This document shows positions 12,114-23,545 of a stretch of 64,000 bases of DNA, piece by piece. Under the pieces are notes generated by a model. The model searched no databases. It was not told the DNA's origin and saw only the letters and a list, made by a program, of their open reading frames with translations. A program made the position numbers and the translations under genes. The stretch is from Paracyclopina nana (lineage: Eukaryota > Arthropoda > Copepoda > Cyclopoida > Cyclopettidae): positions 196,001 to 260,000 of the forward strand of contig JAGUCH010000009.1 in NCBI GenBank assembly GCA_019096065.1. The letters are read 5' to 3'. How positions within the stretch are numbered: the first letter of the stretch is position 1; every line of letters begins with the position of its first letter.

Positions 12114-12545
12114 AGGCCCTGCTCATCTACTCAATATTATTCAACATTCTAGCCAAATATCGTGAGCTAACAGCAATAAAAGCAAGTTTATATTGATTTT
12201 TTCACATTTTTGGGCCAAAATTGGCTTTGCTGAAATTATTTAGCCAATCCAATTTCACTTAAAAGACAATTTGTATTTGTTTTCAGTATCTATATTTTAG
12301 CTCAAAATATCATAAATAATATAGAACTTACAAAACAGAGCCCCGTTCATCTGGTGAAAATTATGGAATATTTTTGCAAAATATCTTGGTCCAAGCCAAT
12401 TTCATGTATATTTTTCATATTTTTTGGCCTTAATTGGCTATAAAATATAATTGAGCTATAAAAAGAAATATTATTGCACTTACAAGCAATTACAGCTCAT
12501 TTTTAACGTTAATATTTTTCCAAAATATTACTCATAATATTAGTT
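12114..12545 (+). mobile_element. Two GTTCATCTG elements, head to tail
   Basis: The first starts AGGCCCTGCTCATCTACTC with the core TTTGGGCCAAAATTGGCTTT. The second starts AGAGCCCCGTTCATCTGG at about 12,338 with the core TTTTTGGCCTTAATTGGCT and a TTACAAGCAATTAC segment. The right ends are weak. Confidence 0.6.
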
Positions 12546-12629
12546 ACATAAATCCTTGAATATTCCAGAATGTGTAATGAGTTAATCTTCTTTTTTTCTA
12601 GGTAAGCCAAGCTGAAATTTTCCCTTAAG

Positions 12630-12900
12630 AAAAACATAGAACGGAAAATAACTATCTAGTTCACTCAACCTTTGGTGCCAATGAGTGTAAGTGATCCTTT
12701 TCTAAAAAATACATTTAATTGGCAAATATTATCAAAAATAATTACATCATTCTTATTTTTTTGACTCACCCTTTATTTTGCATTTATGCATTTTCAAAAA
12801 ACTACTTATGTCATTTAAAAATAGAACGGAAAGAGCTCCAGCCAGAATCACTCAACCTTTGATGCCCCAAAAAGTGTGCACGTTTCCTAGAAACATTAAA
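12630..12900. repeat. Direct duplication of about 85 bp
   Basis: AACGGAAA followed by CACTCAACCTTTGrTGCC occurs at about 12,640 and about 12,825. The downstream sequence (AGTGT...TTTCTA) also matches. No open frame spans both copies. Confidence 0.5.
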
Positions 12901-13233
12901 ATGGAATTTAACTAATTTTTTGCACATTTTAGTTAAAATAGGGAAAGTATTTAAGTGAAATGAAATTCACAGTGGGGAATATATTTCTTAAAGATGCAAT
13001 AATCCACTGTGGCAAAAGCCAAAGTTTGGGCTCTTTTTTTTTTTGGCAAGTTGTCCAATTCACTTTGATGGTACAGAAGTTGTAAACATTAACTAGCGGA
13101 ACGTTTTGACCAAGTTTCTCAGCAGTTTTTTATAAGGTTTTCATATACTATGAAAATGGCACGATCCCTTTTTAAAAATGTCTTTAGATATATATTTTTT
13201 CCCTAAATGTGTATTTTTGATTTAAAATGTAAC

Positions 13234-13381
13234 AATACTGTCCTGATGACGAGTCCATATAGGGTTTTTCGCTCATGAGTAGTCAAATGAAAGATCATCG
13301 AGTGGCGAAGCCACGAGTGATCTGGAATTTTACTACGAATGAGCGAAAAACCCTATATGGACGAGTCATCAGGACAGTATT
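13234..13381. other. Long hairpin with four tandem G·A mismatches
   Basis: Arms 13,234-13,306 and 13,310-13,381 pair almost throughout around a GAA loop. The only breaks are four places where 5'-GA-3' faces 5'-GA-3' (13,251/13,363; 13,277/13,337; 13,289/13,325; 13,300/13,315), one extra A/G pair next to the third, one C/T mismatch at 13,284 and one bulged T at 13,298. Facing GA steps form stable sheared pairs in RNA and DNA, so the breaks look selected rather than random. Confidence 0.7.
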
Positions 13382-13862
13382 GACATTTTTGTCAGCTTCG
13401 TGATGGTTCTGAATCCCTAATTTTCTTTTAAATCCTAAAATTTCATTGATTTCAACCGAAAAATAGCCTCAAAAAAGATAGCTCAGTTGCAGGTCAAACT
13501 CTGCGGTCAATCGCGCACGCGCATCTCCAGCAAGAGCTCAGCACTTGAAGGGTAACCAGATATTCTTACGGGGATATTTAGCCAGAATTTTCTAAAAAGC
13601 ACCTAAATGACGAATTTGGCTTGAAAGGGGATGTCTCAAATGACTAGAAAACTTTTTTAAAAATTGGATTTTTGCAGATTATTCCTTAAATAAAAGTGGT
13701 TTGGAAGACTTTTCTAAAATGAGAATGTTTTTAGAAGACTGTTCTATTTAGGAGCAAGATGAAAGAGCTTCTAACATAAAAATAATTGATTGTGTGATTA
13801 TGAGTTATTTCGAACAGAAAGTAATCATTTTTTACTATGCCAGAATTTGCTTTTAAATATGT

Positions 13863-13938
13863 TGGTTCAGATAGTACAATGACATAGTGCTAGCCTATCA
13901 CCCAGCCGACCCAGGTTCGAATCCCGGTCAAGCCTTTT
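13863..13938 (+). tRNA. tRNA-like pseudogene or SINE-type Pol III segment
   Basis: A perfect B-box, GGTTCGAATCCCGG, follows an A-box-like TGGTTCAGATAG at tRNA spacing, and a run of eight Ts follows as a Pol III terminator. The layout resembles tRNA-Gly. The acceptor 5' strand does not pair with the 3' strand and the anticodon arm does not close, so it is not a functional tRNA. A tRNA-derived SINE head fits its place inside a mobile insertion. Confidence 0.5.
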
Positions 13939-13972
13939 TTTTAATTGAAGAAGATCTCTCAAGCTGCCAACT

Positions 13973-14027
13973 GTACAATAATGGCCATTATTTCTTCACA
14001 TGTGACGAAAAAAATCCATTATTGTAC
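13973..14027. repeat. 12-bp inverted repeat downstream of tRNA-like segment
   Basis: GTACAATAATGG (13,973-13,984) and CCATTATTGTAC (14,016-14,027) are exact inverses around a 31-base loop. It lies about 35 bases after the T-run and could be part of the mobile element's structure. Confidence 0.6.
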
Positions 14028-14115
14028 GGTAGATGCGAGCGCACGCCAAATCTCAGCAAAATACAGGGATTTTCGCTTCACTGCCGTATGTAGTGAACCC
14101 ACCGCTAAGCTGACA

Positions 14116-14430
14116 AAAATGTGTATTTTTGACTTTAAATGTGTATTTTTGACTTAAAATGTGTATTATTTACTTCAAATGTGCATTTTGACTTCAAATG
14201 TGTATTTTGACTTCAAATGTGTATTCTTGGTTTAAATTGAGAATTTAGGTTTAAAAAATGTATTTTTTTGGCTTAAATTGTGTATTTTGGTTTAAAAAGT
14301 GTATTTTTATTAAATTGTGTACTTTTGACTGTTTGTGTACTTTAAAAATATGTTTTGTTTACTTAAATGTGTATTTTTACGTATTATTTTATATTTGACT
14401 TAAAATGTGTATTTTTTGACTTAGTAGGCA
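14116..14430. repeat. Tandem array, 18-20 bp unit
   Basis: Unit AAATGTGTATTTTTGACTT with spreading variants (GTGTATTTTGG, GTGTATTTTTAC). The matching fragment at about 13,195-13,230 shows that the array was split by the insertion at 13,231-14,115. Confidence 0.85.
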
Positions 14431-14924
14431 TGTTTGCAAAAAGATATTTTTGCACCTGATGTGAGCCCTACGATTGAAGAAAATGCAGTTTTAACGATGA
14501 AAAAGCTTTATAAATAAGAGTAGATTGTAGCAGCGACTTGCCAAGAGAATACATGCTACCATTAGAGGGTTGGTATATGAGTATACCACGAGTGTACCAC
14601 TATAGGTATATGGTATCTCCCTACATTCATTATTTACCCATCCTGACAATACAAGAGAGAAAAAGTATGAAATGGAAGAAATGAAAAATTTTCATTTCAA
14701 TTGAAATATGTTGCTTTTCTTAAGCTTCGATCTCGTATAAAAGAAAATATTAGCAACAATATTACCAAGCATTGAAAAATACTTTAAAATATTGATCTGA
14801 AACATTGCCAATCTAATATTGCAATGATGTATTATGCAATAGTAAATGCAAATATTCTAAGGATATATTACACAAAATATTTTGAGCAGATATTTCTTGA
14901 ACATATTTTACTCAGGAATTACCT

Positions 14925-15125
14925 GGAAATGTTTTAAGCATATATTACATATTGATAATTATTTTAAGCAGATATTTTCTGTAAATACTTTAAGCAGATA
15001 TTTCCTGTAAATATTTTAAGCAGATATTTCCTGTAAATATTTTAAGCAGATATTTCCTGTAAATATTTTAAGCAGATATTTCATGTAAATATTTTAAGCA
15101 GATATTACCTGAAAGTATTTTTAAA
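14925..15125. repeat. Tandem array, 26 bp unit
   Basis: Unit TTTTAAGCAGATATTTCCTG plus TAAATA, six to seven copies. The last four are nearly identical and the first two are more diverged. Confidence 0.85.
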
Positions 15126-15399
15126 AAAAACGTTAAAATGCAATTTGTGTGTTTAATTGTGTTTTTAGTTAGTTGCAACTTTGGTAAAAAAAAAGTACTG
15201 TATTTCTAAGAGGGGATGTAATTAAGGCTAATGAGGATATGGTAATGAAGGTAACTTTTGTGAATAAGCCATGTGCACACATCCACAGAAGTAGTAGAAG
15301 CTGTCCCAATAAAGCTTGGGACCAATTTTTTTAATCTTGGCCTGGTCAAATGGTGCAAGGAAAAAACAACTTCCAGAACCTTCAGTACTGTAATGCTGA

Positions 15400-16400
15400 A
15401 GCTCAGTCTCATTGCTAAAGCTTGCCTTTAAGTTAAGCAAGGTTCTAGCGAAAGCTGACAACTTTACAACTTTGGAGTTGATTGGTACCAAACTTGGTTG
15501 GATACTTCTAGAAACCCTTGCTACAGTTCATGCTCAAATTCATCCTGATTTAGAATCTATTATTTAAGTCAAGCTGAGACATGTTGCTTAGTGAATCATG
15601 TTATTTAGCTATCGACAAGGATATTAATGCCAACTTTGGAACAAAAAATCTAATCTCTGTTGGTACAAATTTGCAAGGTTGTTTTTTAACTGGGAGCTTC
15701 CTAAGACCCTTCCTTAACTTTAGCTAGCTTTACTTGATAAATACGATACATGTTGCTGTAAAGCTATGTAAAAATCTTTTGAAGGCTTTCAAATTTGGTA
15801 CATGTCTGTCGATAGTTGCACAAAGAAATCTTGCCAAATTTGGTACTTGCATTGTAAGCTATTTAGACCATTGATAGACTTCATTGAAAGAATCAGCTAC
15901 GCTCTTTCACAAGCTGACAACTTTACAACTTCTGAGTTGATTGGTACCAAGCATAAAAGGATTCTTCTGTAAACCCTGAAAGCACTTCATGCCAAAATTC
16001 ATCCTGATTTAGAATCGATTATTTTGGTCATTATTTGAGCTGAGACGTATCTTCATGAATGTCGTCAAAATGTCAACATGGATTGGTACCAGCATTGGGA
16101 CAGAGCCGTAGTGAGTCTCAGCAAAAAAGTCCCATTAAGCTGAATACAATTTAGCAAAGTTGTTTCACAGCGAAGAGCTGTCAAAGACCCTTGCTTAACT
16201 TTCGTGAACTTTGTTTGGAAAACATGATCAATGTTGCTGCAAAGCTGAGCAAGAATCTTTCAAAGACTTGTAAATTTGGGACATGTCTGTCGATAGTCTC
16301 ACAAAGAAATCCTATGAAAGTTGGTACCAAATTGTAAAGTTTTTTGTCAGCTTCCAAAGACCTTGCTTAACTGTAAGTGCTTTTCTTGGTGAGCATGAGC
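15400..16400. repeat. Long diverged tandem repeat, about 460-480 bp unit
   Basis: GCTGACAACTTTACAACTT recurs at 15,454 and 15,913 (459 apart). ACATGTCTGTCGATAGT recurs at 15,800 and 16,281 (481 apart). GACCCTTnCTTAACTTT occurs in between. A third partial unit begins at about 16,320 (TTGGTACCAAATTG). The phrase GAGTTGATTGGTACCAA is common to the units. No frame stays open through a unit. Confidence 0.7.
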
Positions 16401-19127
16401 ACTGGCTATAGAGCATCGTTTCCCTGCCTTTCCCTTGAGAGCCAGAGAGCCAAACTAGCCACTGTAATAATACTGGTACAACTGCAATTGTGTTGTGGTT
16501 GCCCAATGTTTTCACTCTGAGCAATAATTTTGGTTGTTTTCTCCAACTCTCCCCACTGAATAGTCAACTCATCTCAGCTGAGTTGAGGGGACAAAAGTAC
16601 CCCTTTGGAGGATGGGACAAATGATTGTCCCATTCCCTTGGGACATCACCTAAGAAGAGCTTGTTATCATCATCATCATCCTTCATTACATCAGAGTTGT
16701 ACTCCATTCATGTATCGTTGTTGTTATTTTGACGTATTCTTCTTTCGATGTTTACTAATGAGCATGAAGGAAATCTTTGCATGTGGTCATTCAAGGCTTG
16801 TTTTGGCAATTTGATTTGTCTGAGCTGGAAATGAAATTGAATGTACTGAACCAAGTTTCATTAAAAGACATATTGGTTTTAAGACGCTTTTTGAGTCGAA
16901 ATGTATGCGTTTGTCTTCAGATGATGTTTTCCACTCATTTGCATGCCCCACCATATTTTTGGCTTCCATTGATCTTGGTGGATTGTATGTGGTGGTGATG
17001 AAAGTAGGAAAGGTATATATACACACATATTGTGTTTCTTACAGCATGTCAACAGCAGTTGTTGACTGTATGGATGTCAGACTTATCATGGCATAATACA
17101 TAGACGTATTCAAATACATGTTCAAGATGCCCAACCCTGTTTTCTAAGAGAAAGCATTAAACTTGTAAGCTTAAATAGTATCTTTTAGAGAAATGACATA
17201 TTTTGCTTTCAGATAGAAAAAAAAAACAATTTTACGTTTAATGAGACTTGGTTCGGAACATTCAGTATCATGTACACTTTGGTGAAATGAAATTAGTTGA
17301 GCAAGCCAAGCTATGTCGAATGGCAAGATTTCCTTTTTGGACATTGAAGATCATCGAAAGGAATTTAGAAAGCCTTTTTGTCGTGATACATCAATTGTTG
17401 CCACGGATGATTAGAGCAGCCAAATTCGTTTGTAGCCGAACTAGTACGTGATCTAGGATTCCCAGGGGTAAAACTAGTGCAAAAAATTTTTGATGCCATC
17501 CACGTTCTCTATTGACAAGAGAGAAGGACAAAAAGAGAACTCCTTCCCAAGAATAAGACGAAAAGTTTTATGCCCTTCTTTGGCCCTTTTTTTCAGTCAA
17601 CTGATGTGCAAAAATATCTCATCAGAGATTTGGCTAGTCTGGCCTTAAGATTTCACCTTGACAAAGTGACCCTCTAGCAGCTTTTTGGCATTCATGTCAA
17701 CAAGGGGACGACATTTTGCAATCTTGCTGCAAAGTAATGAACCCAAATGTGCCAGAAGGAAATCTTCATCATGGACATTTTTTGGCTTGATCAGATAATT
17801 CCGTTTGTCCTATGTGAACATGACATCGAATGTACTCTTACCTGTTTCATTGAACGTTAAATTTACTACATTAAAAGATATCTCATTTGTAAAAGTACGC
17901 TAAATCCCCATTATTTCTTGAATCAACTTATAAAAGTTAATACAGTTATTTTTTATTCAAGCCCGCATTGAATACATCTTTGTTATTGTTATGGTGGTAG
18001 CATCAATTACATATATCAGAGTTGCTTTCGCAGGAAAAAAAACAGCATCATACTTATTAGCTTTCACAAAACAATCATCAATGCAATCATGGCACAATAA
18101 TTCTCCAGGCTGCTATTACTTCTACTAGGCCCAAGGGCCAAGCTTTCACTTTTTGGGCTCATTTTCTGGCACAAAATTGCAATTAGACAGTTGACAAATT
18201 GCCTTGCCTGAATTCAAACATGAATTTCATCAAGGAAGTTCTCCATCCAAAAAGTAGGGGAAAACTTTGCCTGGATGGTGAATTTTCCATTTGGTGCCAA
18301 AAGGGGGGAAGTGTGTCACAAAATGTGAGGCTTTTTAATTCTAGTGAGCTACTTCCACAGCATTATTGGAGAGTATTATTGATTCAACAACTTCCAGGCA
18401 AAAAACAACAACACTTCTTCTTCTACTTCCACTGGAATACTTGCTCAAATCAAATTAAAGTCCTGTTCATCTATGAAAACTTAGATATATGCTATTTTGT
18501 TTTATATTTAAAATATAATTTTTAAAAATGTGTTATGGACTTTTGCAGCTGAAAAATAGGTTTTCAGCAGCTGAGATTAGGCCTTTTTGGAAATTGGAGA
18601 ATTAGGCACAACCGATTTGAAAGGCCACAAAATTGACCTTGGAAAAAGGCTGGTGGTAGATAGAGGCCAATTATGCACTTGAGAACTAGTAGAGCAGCTC
18701 GCCCATTCTCGTTTTATAGCCAGCAAATCCCCCAAAGGAAACTCATTCAATTGGACTTGAGGATTAGAGAGAAAGGCCAGCAAATTCAGTGTTTACATTT
18801 GGAGGCCCAAAAAAGGCCACACCTTGGATTTTTACCCATCTAACTTTGTCATCATGATGGAAGAGGAAGAAAGGTGCAAACTTGAGCAAAGTAGCAAACT
18901 TTTGTGTAATTTAAAGCATAAGGCAAATTCCTCCTCTCAAATCCCCATTTCCTTACTTCTTATCTTTAAAAATAATTCTTGAATCTATCAAAAATTGGTT
19001 AATTTGCACCTGAAGGCCACTTTTTTGCACCTGATCATACTTTTCACCTTCATTAGTAATGCTCCTTTATGATGGAAGCACATAATTTCTATTCATATTT
19101 AGCACCTTCAAGTCTTTAGGACAAGAA
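16401..19127. other. Low-repeat stretch, no gene supported
   Basis: Base composition is more balanced than in the flanks, and several 60-110 codon frames exist on both strands (for example 17,248-17,451 and 18,199-18,525, plus strand). None has both a start context and splice-like ends, and none resembles a family I know. A CAT microsatellite (16,665-16,680) is present. If genes lie here, their exons are not distinguishable by eye. Confidence 0.4.
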
Positions 19128-19790
19128 AGCCTTTTGCACCTTATTGAGGTTTGTGAGGTATTTGATGAGGTATGTGAGGCATTTGATGAGGTTTGTGAGG
19201 CATTTGATGAGGTTTGTGAGGCATTTAATGAGGTTTGTGAGGCATTTGATGAGGTTTGTGAGGCATTTGATGAGGTTTCTGAGACATTTGATGAGATTTT
19301 TGAAAAATTTGATGAGGTTATTGAGGCATTTAATGAGGCTTGTGAGGCATTTGATGAGGTGTGTGAGGCATTTGATGATGTTTGTGAGGTATTTGATGAG
19401 GTATGTGAGGCATTTGATGAGGTATGTGAGGTATTTGATGATTTTTCTGAGGCATTCGATGATGTTTGTGAGGCATTTGATGAGGTTTCTGAGGCATTTA
19501 TGAGGTTTCTGAGGTTTGTGAGGCATTTGATGAGGATTATAAGGCATTTGATGAGGATTATAAGGCATTTGATGAGGTTTGTGAGGCATTTGAAGGCATT
19601 GAGGCATTTCAGGAGTTTATGTTAGCTATTGGGTAAGGTTTGTGAGGCATTTGATTCGGCTTTGATGTATTTGATGCAGTTTTAGTGAGGCATTTTAAGC
19701 AGGCTAGTGAGTCATTTTAATGAGTTTTGTGAGGCATTAGATGAGGTTTGTGAGGTATTTGATTGAGGTTTGTGAGGTATTTGATTAAGC
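19128..19790. repeat. Tandem array, 21-bp unit (GAGGCATTTGATGAGGTTTGT)
   Basis: About 25-30 units. Because 21 is a multiple of three, stop-free units give long frames on both strands (plus 19,134-19,625 reads a heptad EVCEAFD; minus 19,116-19,607 reads CLTNLIK). Two plus frames are open at once, which argues against coding. The array decays after 19,620. Confidence 0.85.
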
Positions 19791-20499
19791 ATATGATACT
19801 GATTATTTAGATGATGCTTAGTATAAGTCAACTCCTGTCCTTGTAGGGAGTTAAATTTGAAAAGCTTGCAACTGAGTACATGCCTAGATAAAAGCATTGA
19901 CCTCACGTACTTTCTTCAGAGTTTGTGTACGTCGAGGCTTCGTTGCAAGCCGAAAGAATCCTTTCCACTTGGTGGCATTTGCAGTGCAGCTAACACAGGG
20001 CCATAAACACTATAAACTCTTGTAGTTTTGCACTGCAATTGCTGTGTGGCTGCTTTGGAAGAAAGCAAAGTATGTATATATAGTGAAACAGGGCTCAATT
20101 TCCTGTCCAGAATGAGCTAAGCAAACAAATTCGTTTCTGCTCAGTCAATTCCATGAGAAGAATGGATCTCTATTTATCATCAAGTCCCCCTCAAATAAGG
20201 TGTAATTGCACAAATGAGATATGACCTTGGTGGCAAAAAAGTTCTATATTGGGCCATGTTGCTAAAAAGCAACCTTGCTAATATTCACAATGGAGCAAAA
20301 GTTGCTAAGGGTTGCCAAAAGTGCACAGAGTGATTTTTATAAGGGTGACCTGAGCTGACCGGTCAACCTGAATTGTTTTATTTAAGCTTGTTCTACATAA
20401 TTTCCAAGTTATAATGTTTAAAAGCAGTGCATTGTTGAAAAATACAAAGCATTTACAAATGTTAACTCATATTTCAAATAATATTATTTACATCGAAAG

Positions 20500-21355
20500 C
20501 AATATTCATCAATCTCGCTTAGTTCCAAAAGTTTTCAAAAGACTACAAAGAGCTCGAAGGTGACTTGTACCCAAATGACTCCAAGTGACTCATTTCAAGT
20601 CAAATTCAAATATTTGGTTAGAATTCGACAAGTCTTTAAGAGTGTTACATCAAGTTAGAAATAATATCATACATATCTAAAGCAACATTCGTCAATCTTG
20701 CGTAGTTCAAAACACTTTTCAAAAGACGCCAAAGAGCTCAAAGGTGACTTAAAATCAAGTGACTCCAAGTGTCTCGACAAGACATTTCAGCTCAAATTCA
20801 AATATTTGGTTAGTACTCGACAACTCTTCTAGAGCATTCAATCAAGTTTTCAATAATATCATTCACATTGAAAGCAACATTCATCAATCTCACCTAGCTC
20901 CAAAAGTTTTCAAAAGACGCCAATCAGCTCAAAGGTGACTTTTCCCCAAATGACTCCTAGTGACTTATCAAGCCATTTCAAGTCAAATTTAAATATTTGG
21001 TTAGAACTCGACAAGTCTTCAAGAGCATTCAATCAAGCAATATCGAAAGCAATATTCGTCAATCTCGCTTAGTTCCAAAAGTTTTCAAATGACTCAAAAG
21101 AGCTTAAAAGTGACTTGTACCTAAGTGACTCCAAGTGACTCGACAAGACATTTCAAGTCAGATTCTAATATTTGGTAAGAACTCGACAAGTCTCCTGAGA
21201 GCATTCAATCAAGTTTTCAATAATATCATTCACATTGAAAGCAACATTCATCAATCTCGCTTAGTTTCAAAAGTTTTCAAAAGATGCCAAAGAGCTCAAA
21301 GGTGACTTGAAATCAAGTGACTCCAAGTGACTTATCAAGCCATTTTAAAGCAAAG
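20500..21355. repeat. Tandem repeat, about 175-192 bp unit, five copies
   Basis: TAGTTCCAAAAGTTTTCAAA recurs with variants at about 20,520, 20,703, 20,895, 21,070 and 21,262. Each unit continues GACTCCAAGTGACT, AATATTTGGTTAGAA and TCGACAAGTCTT. The phrase AAAGACGCCAAAGAGCTCAA resembles repeats near 44.6 and 55.9 kb. Confidence 0.85.
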
Positions 21356-21404
21356 TTAGGGATTCTGTTATAGCATGGACTCTGTAGTTGCTTCAGTACA
21401 AAGT

Positions 21405-21570
21405 AAGAAGTGAGAGGCGCGGCCTCGCAGCCTCGTCGAGGCCGCCGAGGCCGAGGGTTTTGTTAGCAGCAAGAGCAGTTTGAGGGAGGTGCTCGATAGT
21501 GGCAAAAGAAGAAGAAGTTACCTTTTTTTGTTGTGTGAGCACGCAACTCCTTACTGTTATTGTACTGCTT
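21405..21570. other. GC-rich islet with coding texture, strand unresolved
   Basis: A sharp GC peak (GAGGCCGCCGAGGCCGAGG) in AT-rich DNA. The plus frame through 21,410-21,510 reads RSLVEAAEAEGF and then SSLREVLDSGKRRRSY, with mostly G/C third positions. A minus frame over the same bases reads FATIEHLPQTALAANKTLG. Neither has a start codon or convincing splice sites at both ends. It could be an exon or a promoter-like GC island. Confidence 0.3.
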
Positions 21571-22442
21571 TTCTACAATAGTTAGTTTTGTGCCACATTC
21601 TGCAGTTGTCACAAGAAGGGAAAAAATCACACAGTGAATTTATAGCAAATTGCCTCTGCAATATGTTGTTGTGGCTGCTGCTCTTGTGGAAATTGGACAG
21701 CAGTTTTCTTTCCGCTTTGAACAAATCCCACAACCACTTCAAAGGCCAAAAAAGGAAGATTTTCCTGGCCTTCTTCCACCATTGGTGAATCTATGGGGGA
21801 AAAGTTGATTTCCTGTGCTTCACATCCAGCCTTCAGCATTGGTACAACTCAGCTGGCTTCTTCATATAGAAAGCAACAAATAGCAGCATCAGAATTGCTT
21901 TCCATTGTGGCAAAAGTGTCAACAGCAAAGATGCATCAAGTTTAAACATAGACCAATGTTGAGTATGAAGGCAATTCATTGCGGTGTTCACACCAATTAT
22001 TGCTTCTTTTTGCTGAGCAATTTATTTGTTGAGAGCTGGCCAGCATATTGCATCATGGCAATTGAGTCTCATTTATCTTCAATAACGTTAACCGTTACTT
22101 CTATCCGTTAAAAAGTTGTTAGTGACTTAAAGTGTCGTTATACTATACCAGGTGCATTTGGCAAATAGCGTAAACAAATCAAGGCTCATTAGACGTTTAT
22201 CTTTTGCTTCCAAGTATCATTGCCAAAAAAATGTCCACACTGGTAAAAACTAGTTCATGAGCGGAGCTCAAGTTGAACCTGGACAAATGTCCATGAATGT
22301 AAATGAACACCGCAATGAAGGAACGTCTGGCCTTCACAGCCTCGCTATTGGCCTTCATCGGGAAGATGACAAGAGGCATTGGCATAGTGTTAATGTTATG
22401 CAAGGAGGATAAGTGCAGTTGAGGCCGAGGCCGTTTGAGGCC
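21571..22442. other. Intergenic or intronic stretch
   Basis: Mixed composition with overlapping 60-70 codon frames on both strands (21,588-21,839) that mask each other. I see no repeat unit, terminal repeat or splice pair here. Confidence 0.4.
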
Positions 22443-22753
22443 ATGAGCTTTGCGGCCGGGGCCTTTAGCTCTGGCGTGGGCGGCCGGGGTGGTGATGGGG
22501 CCCGAAGGCTGTTCACCAAGGCCAAGGAGAAGGACAACACCAAAGAGGCCAAAGAAGGCCAAGATGGCGGTGGAGGCCGAGATGGAAACAATGGCCACAC
22601 CTCCATCACGGCCTCGCTCATGTTCCATGCCATGGCCACCATGAACAGCAACAAGAACAGTTCTGATGCTGCCAACATCAAAGAAAACAATGCCAAAGAA
22701 GACCACCATCATGGCCATGGTCATGACCATGACAGGAACTTTGAAGGAGGGTA
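22443..22753 (+). CDS. Candidate exon, Gly/Lys/Asp-rich with His-rich end
   Basis: The frame opens at an ATG (MSFAAGAFSSGVGGRGGDGA) and runs about 103 codons to GAAGGAGG|GTAAGA, a good splice donor. The middle is charged (KAKEKDNTKEAKEGQDGGGG) and the end is histidine-rich (HHHGHGHDHDRN), suggesting a disordered, possibly metal-binding tail. The intron phase is 2. The minus strand also has open frames of 113-177 codons here, but they are hydrophobic mirror images of the same G/C-rich codons and have no splice match. The family is not recognised. An alternative is that the exon begins at an acceptor upstream (GTGCAG, 22,417). Confidence 0.45.
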
Positions 22754-23539
22754 AGACATTGTTTTTTTTTTCCTAGTCCATTTTCCCAGGGGAGGAGGCC
22801 ATTATGATCCATCGGATCTGCCAACTTAACTTCCTGCTTCCATTACAGAATTTCTCATTATATTTGAAATAGTCTGATCATCGAAAGAGCTGACTTTAAA
22901 ACATTCCTTAATCAATGCGTTCATTAACATTTCTTTTCATTTGTTCTTGATCAACTTGTGCTCCAGCATTTGACTAGTTTTTGCCATTAAGGACATTTGT
23001 ACAGGGATGAAACTTTGAGAGTGCTCGCTAATAATTAATGAGACGTCATTTGTCTACATTTATGGAAAAAGCGCCTTACCTAAACTTAATATACTTACCT
23101 TAAAATTGAGTTTAAGTTTTGACGCTTAACTCTTTGATGAGTCTAGTGTAAGGCTGTGCCTTATCACTAAAAAAGTTAAAACACATTTAAACGTTCTTTT
23201 GACTTATGTATTTAACGTTAAAATTATAATGATACTTGGTAAGCATGATTCAATTTGCTTGCCAGCAACTCACAAACAAATTGCTCAGCCAAATGAAGCA
23301 ATCCATGGCGTCAAGATTTCAAGGAAACCTTTTCCTTATTCAGAGAGGGAGAGAGAAAGCATGAAGTTGTACTACTGGAAGATTTGTGGTTTGCATGCCA
23401 CTTGCCTAGTCCTTTTTTTGGTCTACTCTGGTATTATTATTGGGAAGGAAAAAGTAGAAGCCAGTTTTTACTGCCAGTGGATGCCCATACTTTGAGGCTA
23501 GATCATCATTCATTGGAGGGTAGTTTATTCTGTGCTAAA
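22754..23539. other. Stretch without supported gene
   Basis: It starts with the presumed intron after the 22,753 donor, including a T-run and polypyrimidine sequence. Open frames at 23,199-23,495 (plus) are short and lack splice-like ends. Confidence 0.4.
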
Positions 23540-23545
23540 AATACT

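Larger units (their letters stand above)
13231..14115. mobile_element. Approximately 885-bp insertion inside a tandem array
   Basis: The 19-bp array AAATGTGTATTTTTGACTT is present just before 13,230 and resumes at 14,116. The DNA between is unrelated and GC-richer, so it was probably inserted. AAAATGT lies at both junctions and may be a target duplication, although the array itself contains that string. It holds a long hairpin at its left end, an internal pair of inverted 15-mers (ACATTTTTGTCAGCT near 13,383 and its inverse near 14,107) and a tRNA-like segment with a T-run. No transposase frame is present, so it would be non-autonomous. Confidence 0.55.

Noticed and set aside
13244-13300. CTGATGA in the hairpin resembling a hammerhead ribozyme core
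   Set aside because: The required stem II followed by GAAA and a correctly placed cleavage site could not be built on either strand. The CTGATGA is simply part of the paired stem.
13478-13495. A-box-like TAGCTCAGTTGC upstream of the tRNA-like segment
   Set aside because: No B-box lies at tRNA distance downstream, so it was not annotated as a Pol III promoter.
19116-19625. 163-codon open frames on both strands
   Set aside because: Both are produced by a stop-free 21-bp tandem unit. Several frames are open at once and there are no gene-like boundaries.
22197-22730. 177-codon minus-strand frame, the longest in the window
   Set aside because: It is the hydrophobic mirror of a Gly/Lys/Asp-rich plus frame that ends at a good splice donor. 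GC-rich codons keep several frames open here.
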